Source: Bacteroidota bacterium (GTDB taxonomy: Bacteria; Bacteroidota; Bacteroidia; Bacteroidales; Prolixibacteraceae). Taken from it: a stretch of DNA of 64,000 nucleotides. Numbering within the stretch: the stretch's first letter is position 1; each line of letters begins with the position of its first letter. The stretch lies in assembly GCA_023251455.1 (NCBI GenBank), contig JAHEYT010000033.1, positions 50,323 to 114,322 of the forward strand, given 5' to 3'. Below, one piece after another: positions 1 through 9,423 of the stretch. A program made the position numbers and the translations under genes. The notes under the pieces were generated by a model. That model made no database searches and had not been told where the DNA came from. It saw nothing but the letters and a program-made list of their open reading frames with translations.

Positions 1-1
1 A

Positions 2-979
2 CTATTGCGTTTCCTGAATGTCCGCCCAGATCAGATTAATGTTAATGCTTCGTCTGAATTGGTAAAAGTAGTGATCAGTCAGCGTGAAATTAAATCAGTT
101 GAAGAGATTTCAGAAATCGAAAAAGCGGTTGATCTATCGGTCGATATGCATCTGGCAGCCATGAAAATAGCACGACCTGGTATGACAGAAGCCCAGGTTG
201 CTGCAAAAGTTTATGAAGTAGCACTGGCTCAGAATTGCAATATTTCGTTCCCGATTATTGCCACCATTAACGGTCAAACACTGCACAATCATTCGCATTA
301 CAATCTTCTGAAAGAAGGAGATTTGTTTCTGCTTGATGCCGGAGCCGAATCACAAATGCATTATGCCGGAGATCTTTCGAGTACTTTCCCGGTGAGCAAA
401 AAATTTACCGAGGTTCAGAAACAAATATACCTGGCCAGCCTTAAAGCTCACGAAGCAGCGGTTAATACCATTGCGCCCGGAATCAAATTCAAGGAAGTTC
501 ATTTTGCTGCCTGCCGCTCAATAGCTACGTCGATGAAAGAATTAGGACTCATGAAAGGCGATGTTGATGAAGCTGTTTCCGAAGGTGCACATGCTTTATT
601 TTTTCCTTGTGGAACTGGCCACATGATGGGGCTCGATGTACACGACATGGAGGATTTGGGTGAACTCAGGGTTGGTTATAACGGGGAATCGAAAAGCACG
701 CAGTTTGGATTAAAATCGCTCCGATTGGCAAAAGAGCTTCTGCCAGGTCATGTTTTCACCATTGAGCCAGGCATCTATTTTATTCCGGAATTGATTGATT
801 TATGGAAATCAACAGGAAAACTGAATGATTTCCTGAATTGGGATGAGATTGAAAAGTTCCGAAATTTTGGAGGAATTCGCAACGAGGAAGATTTTCTGGT
901 TACGGAGAATGGATTTAAAAGGCTTGGAAAAGCAAAACCAAAAACCATTGAGGAGGTTGAGGCTCTAAGGAATTCGTAA
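2..979 (+). CDS. M24 family Xaa-Pro aminopeptidase, 3' part only
   Basis: This is the C-terminal catalytic part of a pita-bread-fold metallopeptidase that removes an N-terminal residue preceding proline; the start lies left of the window. The metal ligands of the family can be followed in order: Asp in LLDAGAE, Asp in YAGDLSSTFP, His in GTGHMMGLDVHD, Glu in TIEPGIY and Glu in GIRNEEDFLVT. The frame is open from the first bases and no ATG lies near the edge, so the leading Leu codons are internal. The missing part would be the rest of an N-terminal creatinase-like domain. The protein is probably cytoplasmic. A 247-bp gap with a good promoter separates it from the next gene, so the two are probably not co-transcribed. 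The family assignment is firm; exact substrate specificity (PepP or PepQ type) cannot be told. Confidence 0.9.
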   Translation, partial: LLRFLNVRPDQINVNASSELVKVVISQREIKSVEEISEIEKAVDLSVDMHLAAMKIARPGMTEAQVAAKVYEVALAQNCNISFPIIATINGQTLHNHSHYNLLKEGDLFLLDAGAESQMHYAGDLSSTFPVSKKFTEVQKQIYLASLKAHEAAVNTIAPGIKFKEVHFAACRSIATSMKELGLMKGDVDEAVSEGAHALFFPCGTGHMMGLDVHDMEDLGELRVGYNGESKSTQFGLKSLRLAKELLPGHVFTIEPGIYFIPELIDLWKSTGKLNDFLNWDEIEKFRNFGGIRNEEDFLVTENGFKRLGKAKPKTIEEVEALRNS

Positions 980-1165
980 TATTTCTTCTAAAATGCAGAG
1001 ATTTTATTTTAAGCTTTCAATTCATTCGTATTTTTATTCCAGATGAATATTCCTGAAAATTACGATTGATATCTGTTAAACACGTTCACTGTCAATAGCT
1101 TTCCGGTTAAATAAGTTTGAAGTCGAATTTCTGCCTCAATTTTCTTTATTTATAACTGAAAGTCC

Positions 1166-1197
1166 TTGTCAATGTCTGTTAAAAGTTGTTAAATTTA
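1166..1197 (+). promoter_or_regulatory. Bacteroidota-type promoter upstream of the GH36-like gene
   Basis: TTG at 1166-1168, a 21-nt spacer, then TAAATTTA at 1190-1197, one base from the TAnnTTTG consensus of the primary sigma factor in this phylum. Transcription would start about 1203, giving a leader of roughly 24 nt before the ATG at 1227. Assigned by motif only. Confidence 0.45.
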
Positions 1198-1226
1198 GGC
1201 AATCGTATTTAAACTTAACAAGAGAT

Positions 1227-3332
1227 ATGCCCCAAAAGTCTTTTGAAAGAAGAACATTTCTGAAGTTGATGAGTGCTGGCCTTGGGGCGGGTATTCTTTC
1301 CTTCCCAAGGTTCTCTCAGGCGTTTACCCCTCCACCTAAAGATATACGACATCTCGATTTCCTTCTTGGTAAACCAGAATGGATTTTGCATGAAGATGGC
1401 ACATTTGATATTTTTGCCGGAAGCATCCGTTTGTCTAATTGTCGTCCATCCATTAACGGGCAGAGCATTTTTGTGCGAAATACGTTCATGGGCGACTCTC
1501 CCAAAGGCAAACGTATCATCTATGAAGTTGATGGCGGATTTGTTATGCTCGATTTGAGGACGCATTCAAATACGATTTCAATAGGAGCCGAAATAAGTGG
1601 AATGAAAAATGCGCCAACTTGGTTTAATCCGCTGGGCGAGGGATATGTAACCGGAGCCAATCATTTCTTTAAACAAGGATTAGGCACCGGTGGACGTTCC
1701 GGAATTTTTGATTTCAGGAAATCAACCAACCGAAAATCGCTCAGTTATCCGGATGAAGAAGCATGGTCGTATGATAGTTTCCTGATGACTGGTCTGATTG
1801 CCCCGAATGGCGATACACTTTCAATTGGAGCGTATGAACAAACTGATTTTATCCAACGCAGTTCAATTTATAACCGTCCACGTCGTAAGGGACTTAATGA
1901 CAGTAAATTCGGAAAAGAGGAAGTCTTTTTTGAGGCAGGTTTCGCTACAGAAAATATCCCGCTGAAAGATGAATTCATCAAATTGCCCGATTTGTTTGTT
2001 TATTACGGCAATCAGCCTTTTGGGGCCATGCAAAATCTGGCATGGAGTATATCTGAGCAAAATCAGGCCCGACGCGATACCCGTACCAATTATTTCTGGT
2101 CTTCTTTTCAGGATTTCCGAACTTCATTCAGCTATAAATATTTGCTTGAGCAACTTCAGATACTCGATGAAATAAATCCACCAATTCCACTGAGTACCAT
2201 TCATGTCGGATCGGGTTACTGTATTCCGGGCGATTGGCTCAGTAATGGGAGTGGCTGGCCAAAATCAATGGATGGTGTGGCCAGGGAAATTTTCCGAAGA
2301 AGATATCGTGCCGGAATTTATGTGGCTCCTTTTGTTGTTCATGAAAAGAGTCGGATCTTCCGAAATCACCCACGCTGGATATTGAAAGACAGTGAAGATA
2401 ATCCAATTGTTATGGATCAGGATGTGGAAGGGAAACTTTACGCATTGGATGGAAATCTTGAAGATGTCAGGGATTATATTGCAAAAGTGTTCAAGAGTTT
2501 CCATACAATGGGATTTACTTATTACGAGCTTGATCATCTGGATTGGGGGCTGCAAGATTCATCGGAGCTTTTGAAATCAAAAAAAGGTAAATCTTCGGTT
2601 CAGGTTCTTCGTGCAGTCATGGATATTATCCGGGAGGCTGTTGGCGCCGGAAGCTTTATTACAGCGAACAGAGCTCCTTATTCACCACTGATTGGATATG
2701 TCGACGCAGTTAGAATAGACAGAGATCAGGGATGGAAATGGGAGGAACAGACCACTGGGCACATTATTGAAGAAAGTTACAACACACAATATTTTAACAA
2801 TGTCTTCTGGCAGAACGACCCCGATGTGGTTTTTCTGCGCGACTATAAATGCGATTTTACGCTCGACGAACAAAAGAGCCTTGCTCTGTGGGTTGCTTTT
2901 ATGGGTGGATCAATCGGAATTTCCGACAATTTTAAAATCATGGAAAGCGAGAAATTGCAATTATGGCGGTTTCTTGAGCCATCAACCCGGCCTCAAAGTG
3001 CAATGCTTCCATTCTGGGGCAATAATGTGGTCAATAAAGTTGCAGTAAGAAGATATAAGAAAGTTAAAGCATGGAGCGTTCTTGTTCTCAACGACACCGA
3101 TGGAGTTGTTACTGAAAGCTATCTGTTGTCAGATTTAATTGGAATAAAAGAGGCTTGGGTATTTGTTTGGGAACCTGGATTTAGCCTTGGTCTGGGCAGG
3201 CCAACCCGTATTTCAGTTACTCTTGGTAGTCACGAGTCGAAACTATATTTCATTTCTGAAACCAAAGAAAATCCATCATTGGACATGAATATCTCAGGTA
3301 ATGAATTTTCAGAAGAAATCGATCCCAAATAA
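1227..3332 (+). CDS. Tat-exported GH36/GH27-like glycoside hydrolase (alpha-galactosidase-like)
   Basis: A 701-residue protein with a twin-arginine-type leader: ERRTFLK at residues 7-13, a hydrophobic stretch, and probable cleavage near residue 32. Residues about 320-620 read as a TIM barrel of the clan that holds alpha-galactosidases. The segment around 431-440 (YYELDHLDWG, Asp436) fits the nucleophile strand. The segment around 490-501 (GYVDAVRIDRDQG) fits the Arg/Asp acid-base region. Residues 1-300 would form the beta-rich N-terminal domain common in GH36, and the last ~90 residues a small beta domain. The family is inferred from motifs; the substrate (alpha-galactoside or another alpha-linked sugar) is not known. 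Export suggests it acts on oligosaccharides in the periplasm. It stands alone, with no SusC/SusD pair nearby. Confidence 0.65.
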   Translation: MPQKSFERRTFLKLMSAGLGAGILSFPRFSQAFTPPPKDIRHLDFLLGKPEWILHEDGTFDIFAGSIRLSNCRPSINGQSIFVRNTFMGDSPKGKRIIYEVDGGFVMLDLRTHSNTISIGAEISGMKNAPTWFNPLGEGYVTGANHFFKQGLGTGGRSGIFDFRKSTNRKSLSYPDEEAWSYDSFLMTGLIAPNGDTLSIGAYEQTDFIQRSSIYNRPRRKGLNDSKFGKEEVFFEAGFATENIPLKDEFIKLPDLFVYYGNQPFGAMQNLAWSISEQNQARRDTRTNYFWSSFQDFRTSFSYKYLLEQLQILDEINPPIPLSTIHVGSGYCIPGDWLSNGSGWPKSMDGVAREIFRRRYRAGIYVAPFVVHEKSRIFRNHPRWILKDSEDNPIVMDQDVEGKLYALDGNLEDVRDYIAKVFKSFHTMGFTYYELDHLDWGLQDSSELLKSKKGKSSVQVLRAVMDIIREAVGAGSFITANRAPYSPLIGYVDAVRIDRDQGWKWEEQTTGHIIEESYNTQYFNNVFWQNDPDVVFLRDYKCDFTLDEQKSLALWVAFMGGSIGISDNFKIMESEKLQLWRFLEPSTRPQSAMLPFWGNNVVNKVAVRRYKKVKAWSVLVLNDTDGVVTESYLLSDLIGIKEAWVFVWEPGFSLGLGRPTRISVTLGSHESKLYFISETKENPSLDMNISGNEFSEEIDPK

Positions 3333-3411
3333 TCTGCGATTCATCCTTTTTTAGATTAAAATTGGCTGCGTCATTCCATTTTTCTAATTTCACGCCTTTA
3401 ATTTAAACAGG

Positions 3412-3876
3412 ATGACAATTCCAAAAATTACTATTACGACTCCGATAGAAATGATTGATCATTATCTTAAAAATACAATGATCGAGCACCTCGGGATTCG
3501 ATTAACTGCTTATGGCGAAGGTTGGGTTGAGGCAACCATGCCTGTTGATCACCGCACTTTTCGTCCGGGCGGCTTTCTGCATGGTGGAGCTAATCTGGCT
3601 TTGGCCGAAACGGTTGCCGGATTTGGTTCAATGCTCACCGTTGATATTCAGGAATATGATGTGCGTGGAATTCAGGTGAGCGCCAGCCATACCGGAAAGG
3701 CTGATGGTGGCATCGTTTATGCACGTGCCGAAATACTGCATTTAGGGAAAAGGACTCATGTCTGGAATGTTGACATAAAATCAGAGTCAGGCAAATTGAT
3801 TTCGACTGCCAGAGTGACCAATATGATTGTAAAAAGACATGAAACGAGCCATGGCAAAGATTTTATCCAAAAGTAG
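3412..3876 (+). CDS. PaaI-type hotdog thioesterase, probable DHNA-CoA hydrolase
   Basis: A 154-residue single-domain hotdog protein. The segment GGFLHGGANLALAETVAGFGS (about residues 51-71) is the PaaI/YdiI signature, whose Glu is the catalytic residue in that family. It is the first gene of the menaquinone cluster, 51 bp before menF. That position and family fit the step that hydrolyses 1,4-dihydroxy-2-naphthoyl-CoA, made by MenB, to the free acid used by MenA. Family membership is visible in the sequence; the assignment to menaquinone synthesis rests on context, since PaaI-like enzymes also act on phenylacetyl-CoA and other acyl-CoAs. A weak promoter-like pair (TTG 3362-3364, TAATTTCA 3385-3392) lies upstream and may drive the whole operon. 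Confidence 0.75.
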   Translation: MTIPKITITTPIEMIDHYLKNTMIEHLGIRLTAYGEGWVEATMPVDHRTFRPGGFLHGGANLALAETVAGFGSMLTVDIQEYDVRGIQVSASHTGKADGGIVYARAEILHLGKRTHVWNVDIKSESGKLISTARVTNMIVKRHETSHGKDFIQK

Positions 3877-3927
3877 TGTGGAGGTTGGCGAGTTCCATGT
3901 GGCAATTAAAAAACAGATTATTACCAC

Positions 3928-5037
3928 ATGAAAAATAGCTTGAAAGTGGAGGCCATTCTTGATCAGTTAATTGATAAACAAATTGCATTTGCATGCTGGT
4001 TTCAGCCTCGTGATACGAAAATGGGGCTTTTGGCAGGAAATCCTTCTGATGTCAGTTTTTTGGATCGGTTCGACCAGCTAAATGGTGAAGCTGGTTTTGT
4101 TTTTGCCCCGTACCTCATTACTGAAAATAGTCCGGTAATTCTGCTTAAACCAGGTTTGTATCTGGAAGATTTCGATTCAGTAAATACTCCTGATTTTAAT
4201 GATTTTGTGCCTTTCAGCAAGGGGAAAACACCAGAAACTTGTGTATCTCAAAGTAAGGATGATTACTTGAAACTGATTGAAGAAACCGTTACTGAAATTC
4301 GGGAAGGAGCGCTTTCAAAAGTAATTATTTCGCGCCAGATACCTGTGCCCAGAACCGACACTTCACTGGGAACCACATTTCTACAATTGCATGAGCAAAC
4401 GCCCAATGCATTTACCTATTTGGTTAATCTGCCGGTTGCCGGAATCTGGATGGGGGCAACTCCTGAAGTATTGATTAAATCGGATGGGGAACAGTTCGAA
4501 ACCGTTTCACTGGCCGGAACTCAAGTTCGAAAACCAGATGCCGAAGAATATTACTGGAGCACCAAAGACATTGAAGAACAAGCATTTGTTTCCAGATATA
4601 TGTTGGATGTTTTTTTTAACTTCGACATTCACAAGTATAAAACCAAAGGCCCTGAAACGTTGGAAAGCGGGAAAGTTGCTCATTTGAAAACCTCGTTTTT
4701 CTTTCCAATTGAAAAGATTGAAAAGTGCCTTGGAAATTTTATCGCCGATTTGCACCCAACACCTGCAGTTTGTGGATTACCAAAGGATCTGGCAGCCGAA
4801 TTTATCCTGAAGAAGGAGTCACACGATCGAAAATATTATACGGGTTATTTGGGGCCGTGGCGATTAAATCAGCAGGTTTCACTATTTGTAAATTTACGCT
4901 GTATGGAAATTACGCCCAACGAATTCATTTTATATGCCGGAGGTGGTATTACAAGCCGATCGGTTCCTGAAAAAGAATGGGACGAAACCAACCAAAAGGC
5001 AAAAACCTTGTTGTCTGTAATTAATCCTGAAGGATAA
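3928..5037 (+). CDS. menF: Isochorismate synthase
   Basis: Converts chorismate to isochorismate, the entry step of menaquinone synthesis. The 369-residue protein has the chorismate-utilising enzyme core: EIREGALSKVIISR (123-136, with the catalytic-base Lys131), GATPE (176-180), LAGT (195-198), KDIEEQAFV (213-221, magnesium-binding Glu region), HPTPAVCGLP (276-285) and ESHDRKYYTGYLGPW (297-311). It is shorter than many MenF proteins because the N-terminal domain is reduced, as is usual in Bacteroidota. The start is the ATG at 3928, which leaves a 51-bp gap after the thioesterase. menD follows 9 bp downstream, so the two are surely co-transcribed. EntC-type siderophore function is unlikely because the neighbours are menD, menB and menA. 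Confidence 0.93.
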   Translation: MKNSLKVEAILDQLIDKQIAFACWFQPRDTKMGLLAGNPSDVSFLDRFDQLNGEAGFVFAPYLITENSPVILLKPGLYLEDFDSVNTPDFNDFVPFSKGKTPETCVSQSKDDYLKLIEETVTEIREGALSKVIISRQIPVPRTDTSLGTTFLQLHEQTPNAFTYLVNLPVAGIWMGATPEVLIKSDGEQFETVSLAGTQVRKPDAEEYYWSTKDIEEQAFVSRYMLDVFFNFDIHKYKTKGPETLESGKVAHLKTSFFFPIEKIEKCLGNFIADLHPTPAVCGLPKDLAAEFILKKESHDRKYYTGYLGPWRLNQQVSLFVNLRCMEITPNEFILYAGGGITSRSVPEKEWDETNQKAKTLLSVINPEG

Positions 5038-5046
5038 AATACGAAC

Positions 5047-6729
5047 ATGATAACCGATAAAAAACACATTCAGCAACTGGCTTCGCTGCTCCTGCAGAAA
5101 GGAATTACCGATGTGGTGATTTCGCCCGGAAGCCGCAACGCTCCTCTGATCAATCAGTTTTTCGGATTGCCCGAATTTACTTTTCTGAATGTGGTCGATG
5201 AACGAAGTGCCGGTTATCAGGCATTGGGTATTGCATTGGCCAAACGAAAACCGGTTGTTGTGGTTTGCACATCAGGAACCGCCGCCATCAATTATGGGCC
5301 AGCCATCGCCGAGGCTTTTTACCAGAAAATACCATTGGTCGTTTTGACAGCCGATCGTCCGCGCCGTTGGGTCGATCAGGCCGATGGACAAACCGTCCGT
5401 CAGGAAAATCTATTCGAGAATCACACATTAAAAAGCATAAGCTTAGCGGAAGCCGAACGCGACGATGATTTCAGGCACAACAACCTGCAAATTAACGAAA
5501 CGCTGAACCTGGTTTTATCCGGAAATCCCGGACCTGTCCACATAAACATTCCATTGGGAGAGCCGCTTTATGGATTCTCTGATGAGGAACTTCCCATATT
5601 CCGGAACATTGATTTTCAATCTGGATACAATCAAATTCCCGAATCCGACCTGAAGATATTATCTGAAAAATGGAATGCTTCGACGCGAAAAATGATGATT
5701 GTCGGACAACTTTCTCCTGATGAGCAAATTAATTCGCTCGTGCAAAAACTGGCAGAAGATCAGGGAACAATCGTTTTGGCTGAACATCTTACCAATTTAT
5801 CAGGCCAACATCTGGTTCTCTCAACCGATGTGGCAGTAGCTGCCATTTCTCCTGAAGAGCGGGCCAACTTTCAACCCGAGATTCTCCTGACTTTTGGACA
5901 GCAGATCGTTTCGAAGCGACTGAAATTATTTATTCGGGCCAATCAGCCAAACGAACACTGGCATATTTCGGCTTCCGGAGAGCATACCGATACCTACAAC
6001 TCGCTCAGTCGTGTTATTTCTTCGGATGCTTTTTCATTCCTGAAGGTTTTCGTTCCTGAAATCAGAAATACAGGAAGTAATTACCGCGAAATCTGGAAAA
6101 CTACCGAGCAAACGGTGCTTCAGCTTCAGGAGAAGTTTTTAAAAGATTCCCCTTTTTGCGATCTGACTGCCTGCAAAACCATTACTGAATTGATTCCTGG
6201 TCATTCCATTGTTCATTTGGGAAACAGCTCGTCGGTGCGGCTGATTCAAATGTTTGAGCCAACAGTCGGCTGCGAATATTACGGAAATCGGGGCACCAGC
6301 GGAATTGATGGATCATTGTCAACTGCTGTTGGATTTGGGTTGTCGTCCGAAAAGATAAATACGGTTATTTTGGGCGAATTGTCATTTTTTTACGATTCGA
6401 ATGCATTGTGGAATCAGCATTTTCCAAAGAATTTACGAATTATTGTGCTGAACAATGGAGGTGGTAATATCTTCCGTTTAATTGGCGGACCGCGCCAGTC
6501 GCCAGCATTGAACGAACATTTTGTGGCTCAGCATAATTTGAAAGCCGAAGGTCTGGCCAATGCATTTGGCATCAATTACCTGAAAGCTGAAAATCGGGAA
6601 GAGCTTTTGAAAGCACTAAACACTATTTTTGCACCCAGCTTTTCTGGGCCGGTAATCCTGGAAGTATTGACTGACGGCGAAATCAGCGCCGAGGTTTTTC
6701 AGGAATGTTATCAACAATTTAAAAAATAA
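5047..6729 (+). CDS. menD: SEPHCHC synthase MenD
   Basis: Thiamine-diphosphate enzyme that joins 2-oxoglutarate and isochorismate to give 2-succinyl-5-enolpyruvyl-6-hydroxy-3-cyclohexene-1-carboxylate. The 560-residue length is normal for the family. The N-terminal domain opens with [16 protein letters not shown] and contains VDERSAGY, whose Glu activates the cofactor. The cofactor-binding domain holds [14 protein letters not shown] and [13 protein letters not shown], then NNGGGNIF, which together form the metal/diphosphate motif. The middle domain (about 190-350) is the usual transhydrogenase-like linker. It lies between menF and menB with gaps of 9 and 4 bp. All conserved blocks are intact. 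Confidence 0.95.
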   Translation: MITDKKHIQQLASLLLQKGITDVVISPGSRNAPLINQFFGLPEFTFLNVVDERSAGYQALGIALAKRKPVVVVCTSGTAAINYGPAIAEAFYQKIPLVVLTADRPRRWVDQADGQTVRQENLFENHTLKSISLAEAERDDDFRHNNLQINETLNLVLSGNPGPVHINIPLGEPLYGFSDEELPIFRNIDFQSGYNQIPESDLKILSEKWNASTRKMMIVGQLSPDEQINSLVQKLAEDQGTIVLAEHLTNLSGQHLVLSTDVAVAAISPEERANFQPEILLTFGQQIVSKRLKLFIRANQPNEHWHISASGEHTDTYNSLSRVISSDAFSFLKVFVPEIRNTGSNYREIWKTTEQTVLQLQEKFLKDSPFCDLTACKTITELIPGHSIVHLGNSSSVRLIQMFEPTVGCEYYGNRGTSGIDGSLSTAVGFGLSSEKINTVILGELSFFYDSNALWNQHFPKNLRIIVLNNGGGNIFRLIGGPRQSPALNEHFVAQHNLKAEGLANAFGINYLKAENREELLKALNTIFAPSFSGPVILEVLTDGEISAEVFQECYQQFKK

Positions 6730-6733
6730 AGAT

Positions 6734-7558
6734 ATGTTGGATAAACGCGAATGGCAGACAATTAAAGATTATGAAGATATTTTCTTCGATTATTTCGACG
6801 GAATAGGGAAGATTACCATCAACCGCGAACGCTATCGCAATGCGTTTCGGCCAACAACGGTGAATAATATTTCGGATGCTCTGCGCATCTGTCGCGAAGA
6901 TCAGCGCATCAATGTGGTGGTGCTGACAGGTGCTGGCGACAAGGCTTTTTGTGCCGGAGGTGACCAAACAGTAAAAGGCAAAGGTGGTTACATAGATGAA
7001 AATGGCATTCCGCGCTTGAATATTTTGGAAGTTCAGAAGCAAATCCGCTCGATGCCAAAACCGGTGATTGCAATGGTAAACGGCTTTGCTATTGGCGGCG
7101 GACACGTGCTACACGTGGTTTGTGATATTAGTATTGCTTCGGAAAATGCCATCTTCGGTCAGACTGGTCCAAAGGTGGGCAGCTTCGACGCCGGTTTGGG
7201 TTCATCTTATTTAGCAAGTATAGTTGGTCAGAAAAAAGCCCGCGAAATTTGGTTTATGTGTCGCCAGTATTCGGCTGCCGAAGCGCTGGAAATGGGATTG
7301 GTCAATAAAGTCGTTCCGTTTGATCAGCTGGAAGACGAGGTGGTTGCCTGGGCGCAGAAAATGCAGGAGCACAGTCCGCTCGCGTTGCGTATGCTGAAAC
7401 TTGGTTTGAATGCCGAACTCGACGGACAAATCGGAATTCAGGAATTTGCCGGAAATGCAACTTTGCTGTATTACCTCACCGAAGAAGCGCAGGAAGGCAA
7501 ACACGCATTTCTCGAAAAGCGCAAGCCTGACTTCAAGAAGTTTCCTAAATTTCCGTAA
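6734..7558 (+). CDS. menB: 1,4-dihydroxy-2-naphthoyl-CoA synthase
   Basis: Crotonase-fold enzyme that cyclises O-succinylbenzoyl-CoA to 1,4-dihydroxy-2-naphthoyl-CoA. At 274 residues it has the MenB-specific signatures: [13 protein letters not shown] (oxyanion loop), [15 protein letters not shown], and [20 protein letters not shown], with the catalytic Asp and the Ser/Gly loop that separate MenB from enoyl-CoA hydratases. The C-terminal [22 protein letters not shown] is also typical, with a Tyr that reaches a neighbouring subunit. It starts 4 bp after menD. The genes for the two preceding steps, menC and menE, are not in this window and must lie elsewhere. Confidence 0.95.
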   Translation: MLDKREWQTIKDYEDIFFDYFDGIGKITINRERYRNAFRPTTVNNISDALRICREDQRINVVVLTGAGDKAFCAGGDQTVKGKGGYIDENGIPRLNILEVQKQIRSMPKPVIAMVNGFAIGGGHVLHVVCDISIASENAIFGQTGPKVGSFDAGLGSSYLASIVGQKKAREIWFMCRQYSAAEALEMGLVNKVVPFDQLEDEVVAWAQKMQEHSPLALRMLKLGLNAELDGQIGIQEFAGNATLLYYLTEEAQEGKHAFLEKRKPDFKKFPKFP

Positions 7559-7568
7559 TGGCCAGGTC

Positions 7569-7627
7569 ATCCTGAACTTGTTTCAGGATCTCAAATAGTT
7601 ACACAGACCCCGAAATAAATTCGGGGT
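7569..7627 (+). repeat. Pair of short intergenic palindromes (REP-like)
   Basis: Between menB and menA lie two perfect 8-bp hairpins with 5-nt loops: arms ATCCTGAA/TTCAGGAT at 7569-7576 and 7582-7589, and ACCCCGAA/TTCGGGGT at 7607-7614 and 7620-7627. Neither is followed by a T-run, so they are not obvious terminators. They look like dispersed extragenic palindromes, which commonly sit at 3' ends inside operons. Confidence 0.55.
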
Positions 7628-7667
7628 GACTTCATTTCATGAAGTATAGAGATAACACAAAAGAAGA

Positions 7668-8576
7668 ATGGCATCAATAAAAAGTTGGATTAAAGCAGCG
7701 AGGCTACGGACATTACCATTAGCTATGTCTGGCATTTTAATGGGAGCGGTGCTTTCATATCTGGATGGCGGATTCAATCTTACAGTCACTGTCCTGGCTA
7801 TTGTGACAGCTTTGTTTATCCAGATATTTTCGAATTTTGCCAATGATTACGGCGATTCACAAAAGGGAACCGATAACCAACACCGCGTTGGACCAAAGCG
7901 AACCGTTCAGAGTGGCGAAATCAGCCCACAACAGATGAAAGTAGGGATGATTGTTCTCATTATTCTCAGTTTGACGACCGGAATTTGGTTGGTGGCTGAG
8001 GGAACGAAAGGGCTTGACATGACCACTTTTCTTCTATTTCTTGCATTTGGTATTGTAGCCTTGATTGCCGCTTACCGATACACCGCGGGCAGCAATCCAT
8101 ACGGATATGCCGGGTTTGGCGATGTGGCCGTGTTTCTTTTCTTTGGGTTACTGCCGGTGGTTGGCACTTATTTCCTGAATACTCACCATATCACACCTGA
8201 ACTATTTTTACCTGCAATCAGTATCGGCCTTTTCAGTACTGGCGTTCTTAACCTGAACAATATGCGCGATATTGAGAATGACCGTAATTCAGGAAAAAAT
8301 ACGGTTGTGGTGCGGATGGGAAGTGTAAAAAGCAAAATTTATCATTCGTCGATTATTTCCATCGGAATAGTGGCAGCTATTATATTTACAGCGATCCACG
8401 GAAAATCAGCTTTTCAATGGCTGTTTTTGCTTGCCTTTCCGCTGTTTATCCGCGATCTGATTCAAATCAACCGGATTAACGAACCGCGAAAATTCGATCC
8501 TTTTCTGAAAAAATTATCATTGACAACACTACTTTTTACTATGTTGTTTGGTGTGGGGATTATTCTAAGTCATTAG
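7668..8576 (+). CDS. menA: 1,4-dihydroxy-2-naphthoate polyprenyltransferase
   Basis: UbiA-superfamily membrane enzyme that attaches a polyprenyl chain to 1,4-dihydroxy-2-naphthoate, giving demethylmenaquinone. It has 302 residues with about eight to nine hydrophobic segments. The first Asp-rich motif is NDYGDSQKGTDNQHRVGPKRT (about 62-82) and the second is NNMRDIENDRNSGKNTVVVRMG (about 197-218); both bind magnesium-prenyl diphosphate in this family. The spacing and the start RLRTLPLAMSGILMG are typical of MenA rather than UbiA. It is last in the operon, 109 bp after menB with the palindrome pair between, and is closed by a strong hairpin at 8591-8635. Confidence 0.94.
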   Translation: MASIKSWIKAARLRTLPLAMSGILMGAVLSYLDGGFNLTVTVLAIVTALFIQIFSNFANDYGDSQKGTDNQHRVGPKRTVQSGEISPQQMKVGMIVLIILSLTTGIWLVAEGTKGLDMTTFLLFLAFGIVALIAAYRYTAGSNPYGYAGFGDVAVFLFFGLLPVVGTYFLNTHHITPELFLPAISIGLFSTGVLNLNNMRDIENDRNSGKNTVVVRMGSVKSKIYHSSIISIGIVAAIIFTAIHGKSAFQWLFLLAFPLFIRDLIQINRINEPRKFDPFLKKLSLTTLLFTMLFGVGIILSH

Positions 8577-8590
8577 TCAATAGTCATCAG

Positions 8591-8635
8591 AAAAGGGAAA
8601 GGGTGAAATCGTCGCGATTTCACCCTTTCCCTTTT
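8591..8635. terminator. Bidirectional hairpin terminator between menA and upp
   Basis: A perfect 21-bp stem (8591-8611 with 8615-8635) around a 3-nt loop TCG. The outer end is A4 on one side and T4 on the other, so it can serve both converging genes, menA (+) and upp (-). Confidence 0.85.
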
Positions 8636-8667
8636 CCTTTTATAAATTTTCGAATGACTTTTCCTGA

Positions 8668-9330
8668 CTAGTGTGAATCAATTTTGGCTCCGAATGCCAA
8701 ATCGCCTGCATCACCCAGTCCCGGAACAATGTACGACATGGGGGTCATTTCGGGATCAACAGCGCCAATCCACAAGGTAACATTATCAGCAGTGATGTGT
8801 TTGGTTACGTATTCAACGCCTTGTGTGCTGGCAATAATTACTACCAAATGAACATGTTTGGGATTTCCTTTTTTCAAAAGAGCCTGATATCCTACCTCCA
8901 TTGATGCCCCGGAAGCTAACATCGGATCGGAAAGGATGACATCTTTACCATCAAGCAAAGGTGTAGCCAGGTATTCAAATTCGATGTGAAATTCACCGGC
9001 TTCGTCATATTTTCGGTAGGCCGATATGAACGCATTTTCAGCATGATCGAAAATATTCAGGAGCCCTTGCTGAAGCGGTAATCCGGCACGTAAAATAGTT
9101 GCTAAAACAGGGTGTTGAACCAAGGTTTCGACTTGGGCAACTCCGAGGGGAGTTTTTATGTCAGTAGTTTGATAGTCCATTGTTTTGCTGATCTCGTAGG
9201 CGAAAACTTCACCCAAACGCTGCAGATTTCTGCGAAACCGCATTGGATCTTTCTGAACGACTTCACACCTTATTTCTGAAATGAACTGATTAAAAATGGA
9301 ATTTGATTCCCCAACGATATTTACCTTCAT
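8668..9330 (-). CDS. upp: Uracil phosphoribosyltransferase
   Basis: Salvages uracil to UMP using PRPP. The 220-residue protein shows LATILRAGLPLQQGLL, the flexible-loop region, the PRPP-binding loop DPMLASGAS, and the C-terminal uracil-binding signature YIVPGLGDAGDLAFG. Length and order of motifs match bacterial Upp. It is a single gene converging on menA and sharing its terminator. The ATG at 9330 is the only sensible start. Confidence 0.95.
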   Translation of the reverse strand: MKVNIVGESNSIFNQFISEIRCEVVQKDPMRFRRNLQRLGEVFAYEISKTMDYQTTDIKTPLGVAQVETLVQHPVLATILRAGLPLQQGLLNIFDHAENAFISAYRKYDEAGEFHIEFEYLATPLLDGKDVILSDPMLASGASMEVGYQALLKKGNPKHVHLVVIIASTQGVEYVTKHITADNVTLWIGAVDPEMTPMSYIVPGLGDAGDLAFGAKIDSH

Positions 9331-9423
9331 GATCTAAAAAGTTTCGGCGAAAGTAATTAAAATTCGCTAACCAAAAGAATGCTGTATAATATACAATGAA
9401 AGAACTTTTCAACGATCGTCGAA

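Noticed and set aside
1215..1565. Minus-strand frame opposite the GH36-like gene start
   Set aside because: Shadow of the signal peptide and first domain; no family resemblance.
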